NCBI GenBank assembly: GCA_027485995.1
Contig: JAIXPW010000020.1
Location: 1 to 64,000, forward strand
Source: Verrucomicrobiaceae bacterium
GTDB taxonomy: Bacteria; Verrucomicrobiota; Verrucomicrobiia; Verrucomicrobiales; Akkermansiaceae
DNA: 64,000 nucleotides
Direction: 5' to 3'
Both the position numbers and the translations under genes were made by a program. How positions within the stretch are numbered: the first letter of the stretch is position 1; the number at the start of each line of letters is the position of its first letter. This document shows positions 1 to 8,743 of the stretch, piece by piece. The notes under the pieces are model-generated. The model was given only the letters and a program-made list of their open reading frames with translations. It ran no database searches and was not told where the DNA came from.

Positions 1-302
1 ACGATCTTCGAGCCGAGCCGCTGCATGCGCGGGATGGCGCGATCGATTTCCGCGAGGGTGACGTCGAAGTCGCCGGTGATCTTCTTGCCCCAGTTCCCGA
101 TCAGCGAGCCGAACTCGGGAATGTGGATGCCGGCCTCGTCAAGGCGGTCGGCGACGCGGTTGAACTCGTCTTCGGGCAATTCATGCAGGTTGCTGCCACC
201 GACCATGCGGGCGGAGATGCAGGACCATCCGAGTTCAAGTGTGGCGGCGATCTGCTTGTCGAGATCGCGGGAGGCTTCGTCGGCGAATCCGGTGAGTTTC
301 AT
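1..302 (-). CDS. sugar phosphate isomerase/epimerase, TIM-barrel (3' part beyond window edge)
   Basis: Read on the minus strand from an ATG at 302, an open frame runs off the left edge of the window, giving about 100 N-terminal residues (MKLTGFADEAS at the start). The opening, with a strand-like 'KLTGFADEA', an early 'LELGWSCISARMVGG' and then 'AGIHIPEFGSLIGNWGKKI', matches the first alpha/beta units of the xylose-isomerase-like / AP endonuclease 2 superfamily. Members isomerise or epimerise sugar or inositol derivatives using a divalent metal. It lies upstream of nothing else visible on its left. A Gfo/Idh/MocA oxidoreductase on the same strand precedes it by 45 bp, a pairing that is very common in sugar or inositol catabolism. 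The substrate cannot be read from the sequence. The metal-binding half is outside the window. Confidence 0.8.
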   Translation of the reverse strand, partial: MKLTGFADEASRDLDKQIAATLELGWSCISARMVGGSNLHELPEDEFNRVADRLDEAGIHIPEFGSLIGNWGKKITGDFDVTLAEIDRAIPRMQRLGSKI

Positions 303-310
303 GGATGGAG

Positions 311-346
311 AGACTTAAGACGCAAGACTGGAAGACTCAAGATTGT
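311..346. repeat. imperfect heptamer tandem repeat in intergenic gap
   Basis: Five near-repeats of a seven-base unit beginning AGA (AGACTTA, AGACGCA, AGACTGG plus one A, AGACTCA, AGATTGT) fill almost the whole gap between two same-strand genes. The period of seven equals that of the GAAAACT repeat at 4145-4185. Confidence 0.6.
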
Positions 347-347
347 G

Positions 348-1391
348 TTAGAGGACGATGCGCTTGCCGCCTTCGCGGGCGGATTGATAGATCGCGCAGA
401 TCAGGGCGACGGCCTTGCGGGCTTCTTCGGCGCTGACGGTCGGGACTCGCTTCTGTTCGATCGACTGGACGACCTCCTCAAAGTTGCGGATGTGGCCGGT
501 GACGTTGATCGCGGTGGGATCGTTGGCCCCGAGGCCCTTCGCGGAGGTGGTCATCAGGTTTTCGCGGATGAAGGCATCTTCGTCGCGGCTGTCGGCGAAG
601 TCCCAGATCTTGAAGGATTCGTCGGCCAGGAAAACCGAGCCCTGGGTGCCGCAGACCTGGACTTCGGCCGGATGACCGGTGGACGACCAGCAGGCGGTGG
701 AGCCTTCGACCACGCCGAGCGCGCCGTTTTCAAACTCCAGCAGGGCCACGGCGGCGTCCTCGACCTCGATGCGCTCGTGGGCGATCAGGTCCATGCGGGC
801 GGTCACGGCTTTCACCGGTCCGGCGATGTGGAGCAGGGCGTCGATCGTGTGGATCGACTGGTTCATCAGGGCTCCACCGCCATCGAGGGCCCAGGTGCCG
901 CGCCAACCGGCGGAGTCGTAGTATTCCTGGGTGCGCCACCACTTCACATAGCAGGAGGCGGAGGTGATCTTACCGAAGCGGCCGGACGTGGAGGCGGCCT
1001 TGAAATGCTCCATCGCCGGGTGGAAGCGGCGGTTGAGGACGGCGGCGAGGGTTTTCCCGTTCGACTCGGCGGCGGCCATCATCAGGTCAATGCGCTCCGG
1101 AGTAACTTCGAGGGGCTTTTCGCAGATCACGTGTTTGCCTGCGTTGAGCGAGGCAAGGGCCGGGTCGAGGTGGGAGCCGGAGGGAGTGCCGATGGTGACG
1201 ATTTCCAGTTCGGTGTCAGCGAGAAAGGCGGTGATGTCGCTGTAGGCCTTCGCGCCGAACTCAGCGGCGAGTTTTTCGGCACCTTCGGCGCGGAGATCGA
1301 AGACCGAGTGGAGCTCGCCACCCGTCATTTCCTGGATGGCCTTGGCATGAAAGCGGCCGATCATGCCGGCGCCGATGATTCCGAATTTCAT
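348..1391 (-). CDS. Gfo/Idh/MocA family oxidoreductase
   Basis: This is a 347-residue cytoplasmic NAD(P)-dependent sugar or inositol dehydrogenase. The N-terminus (KFGIIGAGMIGRFHAKAI, residues 2-19) is a Rossmann GxGxxG fingerprint. The family's EKP motif is present in 'CEKPLEVTPERID' near residue 90, where the Lys is the usual catalytic residue. The C-terminal half is the expected alpha/beta GFO_IDH_MocA_C substrate domain (WKRTQ-like 'KWWRTQEYYDSAGWRGTW'). No signal peptide is seen, so it acts in the cytoplasm, unlike several secreted members in this phylum. It is transcribed toward the sugar isomerase/epimerase 45 bp downstream, and the two probably form an operon. The exact substrate is unknown. 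A long open frame on the opposite strand over this gene is a high-GC shadow. Confidence 0.92.
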   Translation of the reverse strand: MKFGIIGAGMIGRFHAKAIQEMTGGELHSVFDLRAEGAEKLAAEFGAKAYSDITAFLADTELEIVTIGTPSGSHLDPALASLNAGKHVICEKPLEVTPERIDLMMAAAESNGKTLAAVLNRRFHPAMEHFKAASTSGRFGKITSASCYVKWWRTQEYYDSAGWRGTWALDGGGALMNQSIHTIDALLHIAGPVKAVTARMDLIAHERIEVEDAAVALLEFENGALGVVEGSTACWSSTGHPAEVQVCGTQGSVFLADESFKIWDFADSRDEDAFIRENLMTTSAKGLGANDPTAINVTGHIRNFEEVVQSIEQKRVPTVSAEEARKAVALICAIYQSAREGGKRIVL

Positions 1392-1618
1392 GGGAGATCG
1401 AGTGGTGGGTTGGGTTGGGAGGCAGGTTTTTCAGGGAAAACGCCCTGCGGACGGATAAATGCCTCGGGATTTCCGGCCAAGGAGAATCGAAGCTTTGTCC
1501 ATACCCAATTCGCGTGAAAGCTCCTTCTTTCCTTGCCCTGCGGCGGTCGGTCCGTTGGAGTCAACGGGCAACCCATGACAACGACCTCAAACCCCTTCGG
1601 CTTGTCAGCACCACTTGT

Positions 1619-3043
1619 ATGACAAATTCCTCTTCGGATCCTGCCCTTTCCACGAAAAGCTGGTGGTCTCAGCTCCAGCCTTATCAGCGCTTCGTTTTCA
1701 TCGTCGCGACTCTCGCCTGGCTGTTCGACTGCCTGGACCAGCAGCTTTTCAATCTGGCGCGCAGTCCGGCGATGGCCCAGCTGCTCAAGCCGGGTCAGGA
1801 CCCCAAGTTTTTCGGTGGCCTGGCAACGTCGGTGTTCGTGCTTGGTTGGGCGACCGGTGGCATGATCTTTGGATCGCTCGGAGATCGCTTCGGCAGGGCC
1901 AAGATGCTCGCATTGACAGTTGCACTTTATTCAATTGCCACCGGACTTTCCGCGCTCTCGGTCACGTTCGCGGATTTCGCCGTGTATCGTTTCATCACCG
2001 GCCTCGGCGTGGGTGGGGTGTTCGGTCTGTCCGTGGCCCTGGTCGCCGACACGGTGCCAAACCACATCCGGCCTCGTGCACTCGGAGTGCTTCAGTCCTT
2101 TTCCGCAGTGGGTAATTGCGCCGCCGGCTTCATCGGCTTGGGCATCGCTCTCAACAACTTCGGCCCTGGATACTGGAAATGGCTGTTTGTCATCGGGGCG
2201 GCCCCTGCCTTGCTCACCGCGAGCATCCAGATGCGTCTCAAGGAACCACAGTCCTGGATCGAGTCACGGGACAAGGCACTCGCACAGGGCAAGAAATCAG
2301 GCTCCTACCGCGAACTTTTCGGCCATCCGAAATGGCGGAAGCACGCCCTGCTGGGAATGCTGCTTTCCTGTGCCGGAGTGATCGGCCTGTGGGGCATCGG
2401 CGTGTTCTCCAGCGACATGGTGGGTGACATCATTGCCCGCAATCTCAAGGAACAGGGCAAGGAGGCCGCCGAGGTCATCAAGGGCAAGCAGATCTGGATG
2501 TCGGTCAACCTGCTGGCCTTCAATTTCGGAGCCTTCTTCGGCATGATGGCCTTCACGCGGGTGACCGAGCGTCTGGGCCGGAAGAAGGCCTTCGCGATCT
2601 TCTACATCTGCGCCATGCTGATGACGATCTTCGTCTTCCAGAAACTGAACAGCACGAGCGACATTCTCTGGATGGCTCCGCTGATGGGTTTCTTCCAGCT
2701 TTCGGTGTTTGCTGGATTCTCGATCTATCTGCCCGAGCTTTTCCCAACCCGCCTGCGCTCCACCGGCGTCTCATTCTGCTACAACGTCGGCCGCTATATG
2801 GCTGCGACCGGTCCTTTCACGCTCGGCGTGCTCGCCGCAAACATGGCAAAGAAGGCCGAGGCGGAGGCAGTCGCAGCGGCGGGCAGCGGTGCGGCTACGG
2901 CCGTGATCGATCTGGCCAAGACCACCGCGAAGATCGATGCCTTCCGCGATTCCGCTTCGATCATGTGCGTGATCTTCCTGCTCGGTCTCGTGGCCCTGCC
3001 ATTCCTTCCCGAAACCAAAGGCCAGCCGCTGCCCGAGGAGTGA
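1619..3043 (+). CDS. MFS transporter, sugar-porter type
   Basis: This is a 474-residue major facilitator superfamily permease. The open frame starts farther upstream (1415), but the preceding 68 residues are polar and non-membranous. The ATG at 1619 gives a short cytoplasmic tail before the first helix (FVFIVATLAWLFDCLDQQLF). About twelve hydrophobic segments can be followed. The loop 2-3 motif appears as 'GSLGDRFGRAKML' and the loop 8-9 equivalent as 'RVTERLGRKKAFA'. A soluble insert (DIIARNLKEQGKEAAEVIKG) sits before helix 7, and an alanine-rich stretch (EAEAVAAAGSGAATAV) lies between late helices. It is divergent from the Gfo/Idh oxidoreductase across a 227-bp gap, which suggests sugar or sugar-acid uptake for that pathway. 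The substrate is not determinable by eye. Confidence 0.9.
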   Translation: MTNSSSDPALSTKSWWSQLQPYQRFVFIVATLAWLFDCLDQQLFNLARSPAMAQLLKPGQDPKFFGGLATSVFVLGWATGGMIFGSLGDRFGRAKMLALTVALYSIATGLSALSVTFADFAVYRFITGLGVGGVFGLSVALVADTVPNHIRPRALGVLQSFSAVGNCAAGFIGLGIALNNFGPGYWKWLFVIGAAPALLTASIQMRLKEPQSWIESRDKALAQGKKSGSYRELFGHPKWRKHALLGMLLSCAGVIGLWGIGVFSSDMVGDIIARNLKEQGKEAAEVIKGKQIWMSVNLLAFNFGAFFGMMAFTRVTERLGRKKAFAIFYICAMLMTIFVFQKLNSTSDILWMAPLMGFFQLSVFAGFSIYLPELFPTRLRSTGVSFCYNVGRYMAATGPFTLGVLAANMAKKAEAEAVAAAGSGAATAVIDLAKTTAKIDAFRDSASIMCVIFLLGLVALPFLPETKGQPLPEE

Positions 3044-3124
3044 GCGCTCCATGCCCTCAGGCGGAAACGAAGCTCCCTGTGATTTTGATTTTACCCAAGG
3101 GAGTTCGCGTTCCATGATGCCCGC

Positions 3125-3610
3125 ATGAGTGGTGAAACAACCTTGTGGAAAGGGCGTCCGTCGCAGTGGCTGAATCTTGGGCATTTCCTGATCGCCCTGG
3201 CGGTGGGGATCGGGATCGCGTTTTTTCCTCCTGCCTGGCCCTTCGAGATCGTGCCGCTGCTCTATGTGGCTTGGCGGTGGTTGTTGGTGCGGTCCACCCA
3301 TTTCGAACTGACCTCCGAGCGTCTCCGCGTGACCGAGGGCATCCTCAACCAGAAGATCGACGAAATCGAACTCTACCGTGTGAAGGACATCGCCATGGAG
3401 CGTCCGCTGTGGATGCGCATGACCGGCCTGGCCTCGGTGCTGCTCGATACCTCGGACCGCTCGATGCCGAAGCTCACCCTGCCCGCCATCTCCAATGGCG
3501 TGGAACTTCGCGAGCAGCTCCGCAAGCAGGTCGAGGAGATCCGCGACCGCAAGCGCGTGCGTGAGGTGGACATGGAGGAGCCGCACGATCACGAAGGCCT
3601 GGGTGGTTAG
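3125..3610 (+). CDS. PH domain-containing membrane protein (bPH2/YdbT-like)
   Basis: This 161-residue protein has two hydrophobic segments near the N-terminus (LNLGHFLIALAVGIGIAFF and EIVPLLYVAWRWLLV). A bacterial pleckstrin-homology domain follows: 'STHFELTSERLRVTEGILNQKIDEIELYRVKDIAME', then 'GLASVLLDTSDRSMPKLTLPAI' and 'REQLRKQVEEIRDRKRVRE'. The pattern of a strand pair beginning YxLTxxRLxxxxG and 'IELYRVKDI' is typical of DUF304/bPH_2 (PF03703). Members are membrane-anchored and mostly of unknown role. The C-terminal tail is acidic and histidine-rich. The 81-bp gap before it holds an inverted repeat (GCTCCCT and AGGGAGT) that could end the MFS transcript. Confidence 0.85.
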   Translation: MSGETTLWKGRPSQWLNLGHFLIALAVGIGIAFFPPAWPFEIVPLLYVAWRWLLVRSTHFELTSERLRVTEGILNQKIDEIELYRVKDIAMERPLWMRMTGLASVLLDTSDRSMPKLTLPAISNGVELREQLRKQVEEIRDRKRVREVDMEEPHDHEGLGG

Positions 3611-3639
3611 GATTCGCATTCGCTCCAAGCTCCAAACGC

Positions 3640-4050
3640 ATGAAACCCTCCGCGCTGCTTCTGCTCAGCTTCATCGGCCTCTCGGCCTGCAAGTCGGATT
3701 CCGGTTCCGGCGCGATGCTTCCACCCCTTGAGACCGGGCGCTACTACGACATCGTCTTTCCCAAGGATTCGGAATCCTTGCGTCAGACAAGCTTCAAGGT
3801 CCTTCAGGTGCGTGGCTCATGGGCCCAGGTCGAGTGCTTTGGAAACCCTGGAGACGGGATGGCTCTGCTGATGATCCAATCTCTGCCGGAGATGGCCAAG
3901 GACAAGCCCAAGGAAGAGATCGATAAAATGAGGACCGATGGACTGGCCAAGCTCCGCGAAAAGATCCATCCGAAATGGATCAACCTGAGCCTGGCCCGCA
4001 CGATCTCCGAAACGAGCGAGGAGAATCTCAAGCTGCTGAAGGATCTATGA
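3640..4050 (+). CDS. small putative lipoprotein, function unknown
   Basis: This 136-residue protein has a clear lipoprotein signal: 'MKPSALLLLSFIGLSACKS', with lipobox LSAC and Cys at residue 17. The mature part is polar with one predicted SH3-like beta stretch (TGRYYDIVFPKD...TSFKVLQVRGSWAQVECFG) and a lysine-rich helical C-terminal half. It lies 29 bp after the PH-domain gene and is probably co-transcribed. I do not recognise a family. Confidence 0.75.
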   Translation: MKPSALLLLSFIGLSACKSDSGSGAMLPPLETGRYYDIVFPKDSESLRQTSFKVLQVRGSWAQVECFGNPGDGMALLMIQSLPEMAKDKPKEEIDKMRTDGLAKLREKIHPKWINLSLARTISETSEENLKLLKDL

Positions 4051-4104
4051 TCCCGATTCAACACGTCGGCTTCTCTAACAGGGCCTCGCCCCCCTGTGGA
4101 ATCC

Positions 4105-4140
4105 CCTCTTCCTCTTCCTCTTCCTCTTCCTCTTCCTCTT
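4105..4140. repeat. hexanucleotide microsatellite (CCTCTT)x6
   Basis: Six uninterrupted copies of CCTCTT occupy the gap between the convergent lipoprotein and ABC permease genes. They run directly into a heptamer repeat. Being intergenic, length variation here would not shift a reading frame. Confidence 0.95.
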
Positions 4141-4144
4141 CCTT

Positions 4145-4185
4145 GAAACTGAAAACTGAAAACTGAAAACTGAAAACTGAAAACT
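4145..4185. repeat. heptamer tandem repeat (GAAAACT)x5 plus partial copy
   Basis: One shortened unit (GAAACT) is followed by five perfect GAAAACT units. The same repeat, in complementary orientation, recurs at 52007-52023 between two other genes. Confidence 0.95.
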
Positions 4186-4197
4186 TGACCCTTCTCC

Positions 4198-5895
4198 TCA
4201 AACCTTAAACAGCCCGCCGCGCTTTCCTCCCAGGACGGCCGCGCCGATGATGGCGACGGAAAGAAAGGCCATCGACCAGACGCCGAGCGCGGCGGCGAGT
4301 TCGGTGCCGTTGCCGAGGGTGCTGAGGAGGGTGTAGATCGCCTTGGTGATCGGGTAATGCTGGGCCTGCTGGGCAAGGATCAAGCTGTCGCTGACTTCCA
4401 GCATCGCGAAGGCGAAGGCGAGGATCGAGCCGGCAGCGAGGTTCGCGCCGATCAGCGGAATGGAAACGCGGCGCAGGGTGCGGAAGGGATTCGCCCCCAG
4501 CGAGGCGGCAGCCTGTTCGAGCATGATGTTGCTCTGCTGGAGTCCGGCCACGGCGGAGCGAACGATGTACGGCAAACGTCGTATCCCGTAGGCGATGACC
4601 AGCAGGAAGAACGGGCTGCCCCCTTCCCCGACGAGGAAATGGAAGGCCTTTCCCTCCTGCGAGAGGGCGAGATAACCGAAGGCCATCACCAGTCCCGGCA
4701 CGGCGAGCGGCATCATGACCATCGTGTCGAGGAAGCCACGGCCCTTGAGGTCGCTGCGAACCACCACCCAGGCCACGCCGAGCCCGATGACCAACGCGAG
4801 CAAGGTGGCGCACGAGGCATACATCAGGCTGTTCTGGATCGAGGGCACCACCAGACCATTGCCGAGTGCCTCATGGTAATGACGCATCGTGAGATGCTCG
4901 GGGATGACCGAGCCATACCAGGTTTCCGCCACGGAGAGCAGCAGCACGCCGAGATGCGGGATGGAGGCCACGATGAACACCGCAGCGAAAACTGAGGCGC
5001 AGAGCAGGCCTTTCACGCCACCGACCTTCTCGACGTTCATCCGACCCTTCGGTCGCGGTGCCGTGCCGAGCGGCGAGCGGCCCATGACGAGCTTGGAAAA
5101 GGCGAACACGAGAGCGGCCACCACCAGAAGGATGGCGGTGAGTGCGTAGGGGATCGGATTCTTGTCGAGGCCCTTGATGCCGTCGTAAATCTGCACCGGA
5201 GCCACACGGGCGAAGTCGAAGACCAGCGGCACCCCGAGTTCGGTGAAGGCCCAGATGAAAACCACCGAAGCGCCCGCGAACACGCCGGGCATCGCAAGCG
5301 GCAGCGTGATTTTCCAGAAGCGTCGGAATGGCGAGCAGCCGAGGTTTTCCGCCGCCTGCTCCATGGCCGGGTCGAGGTTCGACAAGGCCGCGGCGATGTT
5401 CATGTAGAGGATCGGATAAAGGTGCAATGCGTTCATCAGCACGATGCCGGTGAAGCGTCCGTTCGCGAGCCAGTCGTAGGGGGCGTCGGCCGCCATCCAG
5501 CCGAGCTTCATCAGCAGGGCGTTGAGGGCGCCATCGACGCCGAGCATCTGCTTCACTCCGACGGCGCCAACGAAGGGCGGCAGGATCATCGGCGCGAGCA
5601 CAAGCACACCGAGGGCGTTCTTGAAACGGAAGTCGTAGCGGTGGCCGATGAGGGCCAGCGGGAAGGCGATGAGCAGGGTCGCCATCGTGCTGACCGCCCC
5701 GAGGATGAAGGCGTTCCACAGGCCCTCGCGGTAGATCGGATTTCCAAACACCGAGCCGATGAAATCGAAGGTGAAGGCACCGTCCGCCGGACGAACGAAG
5801 GCCTGTTTCACGACCATGCCTGCCGGGTAGAGGAAGAAGACGGCGAAGAGCAGGCTGGTGACCAGCGCGATGAGGAGGGCAGGACCACGTTTCAT
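4198..5895 (-). CDS. ABC transporter permease, two fused domains (FbpB-like)
   Basis: This 565-residue inner-membrane protein contains two copies of the binding-protein-dependent permease domain, as in ferric-iron and thiamine importers, so one chain supplies both halves of the channel. Twelve hydrophobic segments are visible. EAA-loop signatures are seen in the first half ('EQAAENLGCSPFRRFWKITLPLAMPG') and the second ('EQAAASLGANPFRTLRRVSIPLIGANL'). The open frame extends 59 residues upstream, but that part overlaps the binding-protein gene and is low-complexity. The ATG at 5895, one base after the upstream stop, begins a proper first helix (KRGPALLIALVTSLLFAVFF). It is the last gene of a three-gene importer operon. 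Confidence 0.92.
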   Translation of the reverse strand: MKRGPALLIALVTSLLFAVFFLYPAGMVVKQAFVRPADGAFTFDFIGSVFGNPIYREGLWNAFILGAVSTMATLLIAFPLALIGHRYDFRFKNALGVLVLAPMILPPFVGAVGVKQMLGVDGALNALLMKLGWMAADAPYDWLANGRFTGIVLMNALHLYPILYMNIAAALSNLDPAMEQAAENLGCSPFRRFWKITLPLAMPGVFAGASVVFIWAFTELGVPLVFDFARVAPVQIYDGIKGLDKNPIPYALTAILLVVAALVFAFSKLVMGRSPLGTAPRPKGRMNVEKVGGVKGLLCASVFAAVFIVASIPHLGVLLLSVAETWYGSVIPEHLTMRHYHEALGNGLVVPSIQNSLMYASCATLLALVIGLGVAWVVVRSDLKGRGFLDTMVMMPLAVPGLVMAFGYLALSQEGKAFHFLVGEGGSPFFLLVIAYGIRRLPYIVRSAVAGLQQSNIMLEQAAASLGANPFRTLRRVSIPLIGANLAAGSILAFAFAMLEVSDSLILAQQAQHYPITKAIYTLLSTLGNGTELAAALGVWSMAFLSVAIIGAAVLGGKRGGLFKV

Positions 5896-5896
5896 G

Positions 5897-7387
5897 TCAG
5901 CGGGCGGTGGAGGTCGTGGCGGCTTGTTTCGCGAGTTGCTCGGCCATGCGGTAGTTCGTGCGGAACCACTCGCCGAGCTCGGCCGCGCGCTTTGCAGCTG
6001 CGAGCGGGTTGTCCTTGTTGTCGAGCACCGGGTCCCCCTTCCCCATCTTCTCATAGGAAACGGCGGAGACATTGGTGAAGGCAGTCATCGCCTCCTCCGG
6101 AAATCCAGCGGCCTTCATCGCCTTCCACGCGCTCTTCATTTCCTCGTGCGAGTCGATGCAGGCGATCTTCACCAGGTTGCGGAGGGTGTTGAAAGTCTTG
6201 CCGGTCAGCGCGCGATCGTAGGTGATGGTGCCGCCGTCGGTGTAGGGATTGCTTTCGGGGTTGATCGAGTTGGCGAGATTTTCCGGCGTGTAGACATCGC
6301 GGCGAATCGGCGAGCGATGAAGCGCATGGGTCTTCGGTCCTCCGGGCGTGCCGGGTTTCCCTGACCAAAGGGTCTGGCCTTCCGGTGAAAGCACGAACTC
6401 GACGAAGGCCTGTGCGATCTCGGGATGTGGCGCGCCTTTCAAGACTGCGATCGGGTCACCGCTAAGGGTGGCTCCTCCGATCGGCGAGCGCCAATCGACC
6501 CGCGAGGTGCCGTTCGGGCGCATCAGCTCCTGATGATAGGATCGTCCGTAAAAGTCGATGCACATGCCGGCCGCCGCATCGCCTTGTCCGATGTCGTGCG
6601 GAACCTTCGAGGCGCTGTCGGTGAAATAGCGGGCATTGGCTCCCATTTTCAGGATCAGCCGGATGCCGTTGTCCCAGCCCTCGGCCTTGGCCTTCTCAAG
6701 ATCAGGCTCTGCATTTGAAAGCGCGCGCTGCATCTGGTCCTGAATGACGAGTTCGAAGGCACGTGCCACCGAACCGCTCTTCATCGGATCCGCCAGCGCC
6801 ACCGAGCCGACGAGCTTCGGATCGGCCAGATCATCCCAACGCTGCGGCGCGGCGGCCCCGAGGCGTTTCAACACATCGGGATTGTAGGCGACACCGAAAC
6901 GCGACACGCAGCAGCCGACCCAGACATGATCCGGCGGAAAATAAGTCTCCCCTGTGAATCCGGGCGGCACCGGTGCATTTTCGCCGAACCATTCCGGATG
7001 AGTCTTGAAGACCTCAAGCGGTGCCAGTCGGCCGAGTTTGGCCTGCGTGGCGAAGTCGGGCTCGCCGCCGCCGAAGAACAGATCGACGCCGATTCCTTCG
7101 CGACCGGTCTCCGCCGCCGCCTTGAAACCGGCTCCAAGAACCATCGAGATCTCGGAGGTTCCACCCGGAGTACGCCAGTCGACGTAGATCGTGCGACCCG
7201 TCCGCTTTTTCCACCAGCCCGCGAAGGCCTCGCCGAACTCCTCGCGGATCGACTCGTTGTGGGGCGTGAGGACGACCAGATGATCCTGCGCCTTTTCCGG
7301 CGTCACGGTCACGGTTTCGCGACGCATCGTGATCGGCAGGGCAACGATCAGGGCGAGCAGGCCGAAGATGATGAGCGCGCGTTTCAT
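5897..7387 (-). CDS. ABC transporter extracellular solute-binding protein
   Basis: This 496-residue protein has an N-terminal signal or anchor (KRALIIFGLLALIVALPITM) followed by a family 1/6-type binding-protein fold. 'HLVVLTPHNESIREEFGEAFAGWWKKRTG' is the opening strand-helix unit of ferric-iron/2-aminoethylphosphonate-type binders. 'SGSVARAFELVIQDQMQ' and 'GDAAAGMCIDFYGRSYHQE' match later family blocks. It is longer than typical FbpA (about 340 residues) because of a C-terminal helical extension from about residue 360. The start overlaps the ATPase stop by 4 bp (ATGA), and the fused permease follows after 1 bp, so translation is probably coupled. Ligand: iron, thiamine, phosphonate or polyamine are all possible. 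Confidence 0.88.
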   Translation of the reverse strand: MKRALIIFGLLALIVALPITMRRETVTVTPEKAQDHLVVLTPHNESIREEFGEAFAGWWKKRTGRTIYVDWRTPGGTSEISMVLGAGFKAAAETGREGIGVDLFFGGGEPDFATQAKLGRLAPLEVFKTHPEWFGENAPVPPGFTGETYFPPDHVWVGCCVSRFGVAYNPDVLKRLGAAAPQRWDDLADPKLVGSVALADPMKSGSVARAFELVIQDQMQRALSNAEPDLEKAKAEGWDNGIRLILKMGANARYFTDSASKVPHDIGQGDAAAGMCIDFYGRSYHQELMRPNGTSRVDWRSPIGGATLSGDPIAVLKGAPHPEIAQAFVEFVLSPEGQTLWSGKPGTPGGPKTHALHRSPIRRDVYTPENLANSINPESNPYTDGGTITYDRALTGKTFNTLRNLVKIACIDSHEEMKSAWKAMKAAGFPEEAMTAFTNVSAVSYEKMGKGDPVLDNKDNPLAAAKRAAELGEWFRTNYRMAEQLAKQAATTSTAR

Positions 7388-8448
7388 GCCTTCAGGACCA
7401 CCACGTCGTCATGTCGGGATTGAACGATCACCGGGGTTTCTCCGGGCTCGTGGATCACGTGGGGATTGAGCTCCACGACCTGCTGTCGGCCGATGGCGGT
7501 CTCGATCCAGTACTGGATGCGCTGGCCCAGATAGGTGCGCTCGACGATCTTTCCTGTTAGATGGTTGTCCTGCGCCGTGCCGAGCCTCCAGGCTTCCGGA
7601 CGGATGGAAAGCGTGACCTTTTCCCCGGCGGTCGGATGCCAGTTGGGATCGGAAACCCGGCCGACCATCGGGCCGCCCCCGGTCTGCACGGTCGCGAAGC
7701 CCGAGCGGAACTCCTGCACCTCGCCTTCGATGAGATTCGTCTCGCCGATGAAGTTCGCGACGTAGGCGCTGCGCGGCGTGCGGTAAATCTCCTCGGGAGT
7801 GCCGAGCTGGCCGATCTTGCCGTTTGAAAGCACCGCCATGCGGTCAGCCATCGCGAGGGCCTCTTCCTGATCGTGGGTCACATAGATCGCAGTGAGGCCG
7901 TTCTCCTTCACGATGCGCCGGATCTCGCGGCGCATCTCGACGCGGAGTTGGGCGTCGAGGTTCGAGAGAGGTTCATCGAGCAGCAGGCACTTCGGTTTCA
8001 CCACGAGGGCGCGAGCGAGCGATACACGCTGCTGCTGACCGCCGGACATTTGATCGATCGAGCGGTCGCCGAATCCGGATAGCTTCACCATGTCGAGCGC
8101 CTCGGCCACGCGAATGCGGATCTCGGCCTTGGGCACCTTCCGCTCTTCCAGGCCGAATGCCACGTTCTGGCCGACGGTCAGGTGGGGCCAGAGCGCGTAG
8201 CTTTGGAACACCATCGCAGCCTCGCGCTTGTGGGGTGGGAGCTTGGTCACATCGCGCTCACCGAAATGGATCGACCCGGAGGTCGGGATTTCCAGACCCG
8301 CGATGCAGCGCAGGAGGGTGGTCTTTCCGCAGCCCGAGGCCCCGAGCAGGAAGAACAGTTCCCCGGGCGCAATTTCCACGCTGACTCCGTCGAGGGCACG
8401 AACGCCCCCGAATTGTTTCACGACTGTCTCAACGCGTATGGATTCCAT
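7384..8448 (-). CDS. ABC transporter ATP-binding protein (FbpC/PotA-like)
   Basis: This 354-residue cytoplasmic ATPase energises the importer encoded just downstream. Walker A is GASGCGKTT (residues 36-44). The signature is 'MSGGQQQRVSLARAL', Walker B is 'CLLLDEPLSNLD', and the switch His is in 'IYVTHDQEEA'. The C-terminal 110 residues form the OB-like TOBE regulatory domain found in iron, spermidine and maltose importer ATPases. A longer frame begins at 8544, but the ATG at 8448 starts the standard 'ESIRVETVVKQFGG' N-terminus. It is the first gene of the operon; the 147-bp gap to the tRNA must hold the promoter. Confidence 0.93.
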   Translation of the reverse strand: MESIRVETVVKQFGGVRALDGVSVEIAPGELFFLLGASGCGKTTLLRCIAGLEIPTSGSIHFGERDVTKLPPHKREAAMVFQSYALWPHLTVGQNVAFGLEERKVPKAEIRIRVAEALDMVKLSGFGDRSIDQMSGGQQQRVSLARALVVKPKCLLLDEPLSNLDAQLRVEMRREIRRIVKENGLTAIYVTHDQEEALAMADRMAVLSNGKIGQLGTPEEIYRTPRSAYVANFIGETNLIEGEVQEFRSGFATVQTGGGPMVGRVSDPNWHPTAGEKVTLSIRPEAWRLGTAQDNHLTGKIVERTYLGQRIQYWIETAIGRQQVVELNPHVIHEPGETPVIVQSRHDDVVVLKA

Positions 8449-8592
8449 GGTGAACGAGGCTCCATGCTCAGGCACAGGCGGATTGAAGCAAGCCGGAAGG
8501 GTGCCAATCCTTCGTCGGAATTTTTGCAAAGATTCTCTTGCCAACGACCAGTCGTCCGACTTTCATTTCGCCCCGCGCCGCAAGGCGGGGCA

Positions 8593-8677
<85 letters not shown>

Positions 8678-8709
8678 CTTCTTGTTTCTCCATCAGTTAC
8701 GGAAACAAG

Positions 8710-8743
8710 CCCTCCAATGGGGAGGGTGTTTCGGCCATTTTTT
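8710..8743 (+). terminator. possible Rho-independent terminator after tRNA-Leu
   Basis: A stem CCCTCC/GGAGGG with a five-base loop is followed, after eleven bases, by six T residues. The spacing is looser than canonical. A second nearby inverted pair (TGTTTC...GAAACA) starts at about 8684. Confidence 0.4.

Noticed and set aside
123..1517. 464-residue plus-strand open frame
   Set aside because: It lies opposite the Gfo/Idh/MocA gene, is Gly/Ala-rich and has no family features. It is a high-GC antisense shadow.
2771..3628. 285-residue minus-strand open frame (His-rich)
   Set aside because: It is antisense to the MFS end and the PH-domain gene. Its composition reflects the complementary codons.
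4105..4185. Considered as a CRISPR array
   Set aside because: Repeat units are 6-7 bp with no spacers and no cas genes. It is a plain tandem repeat.
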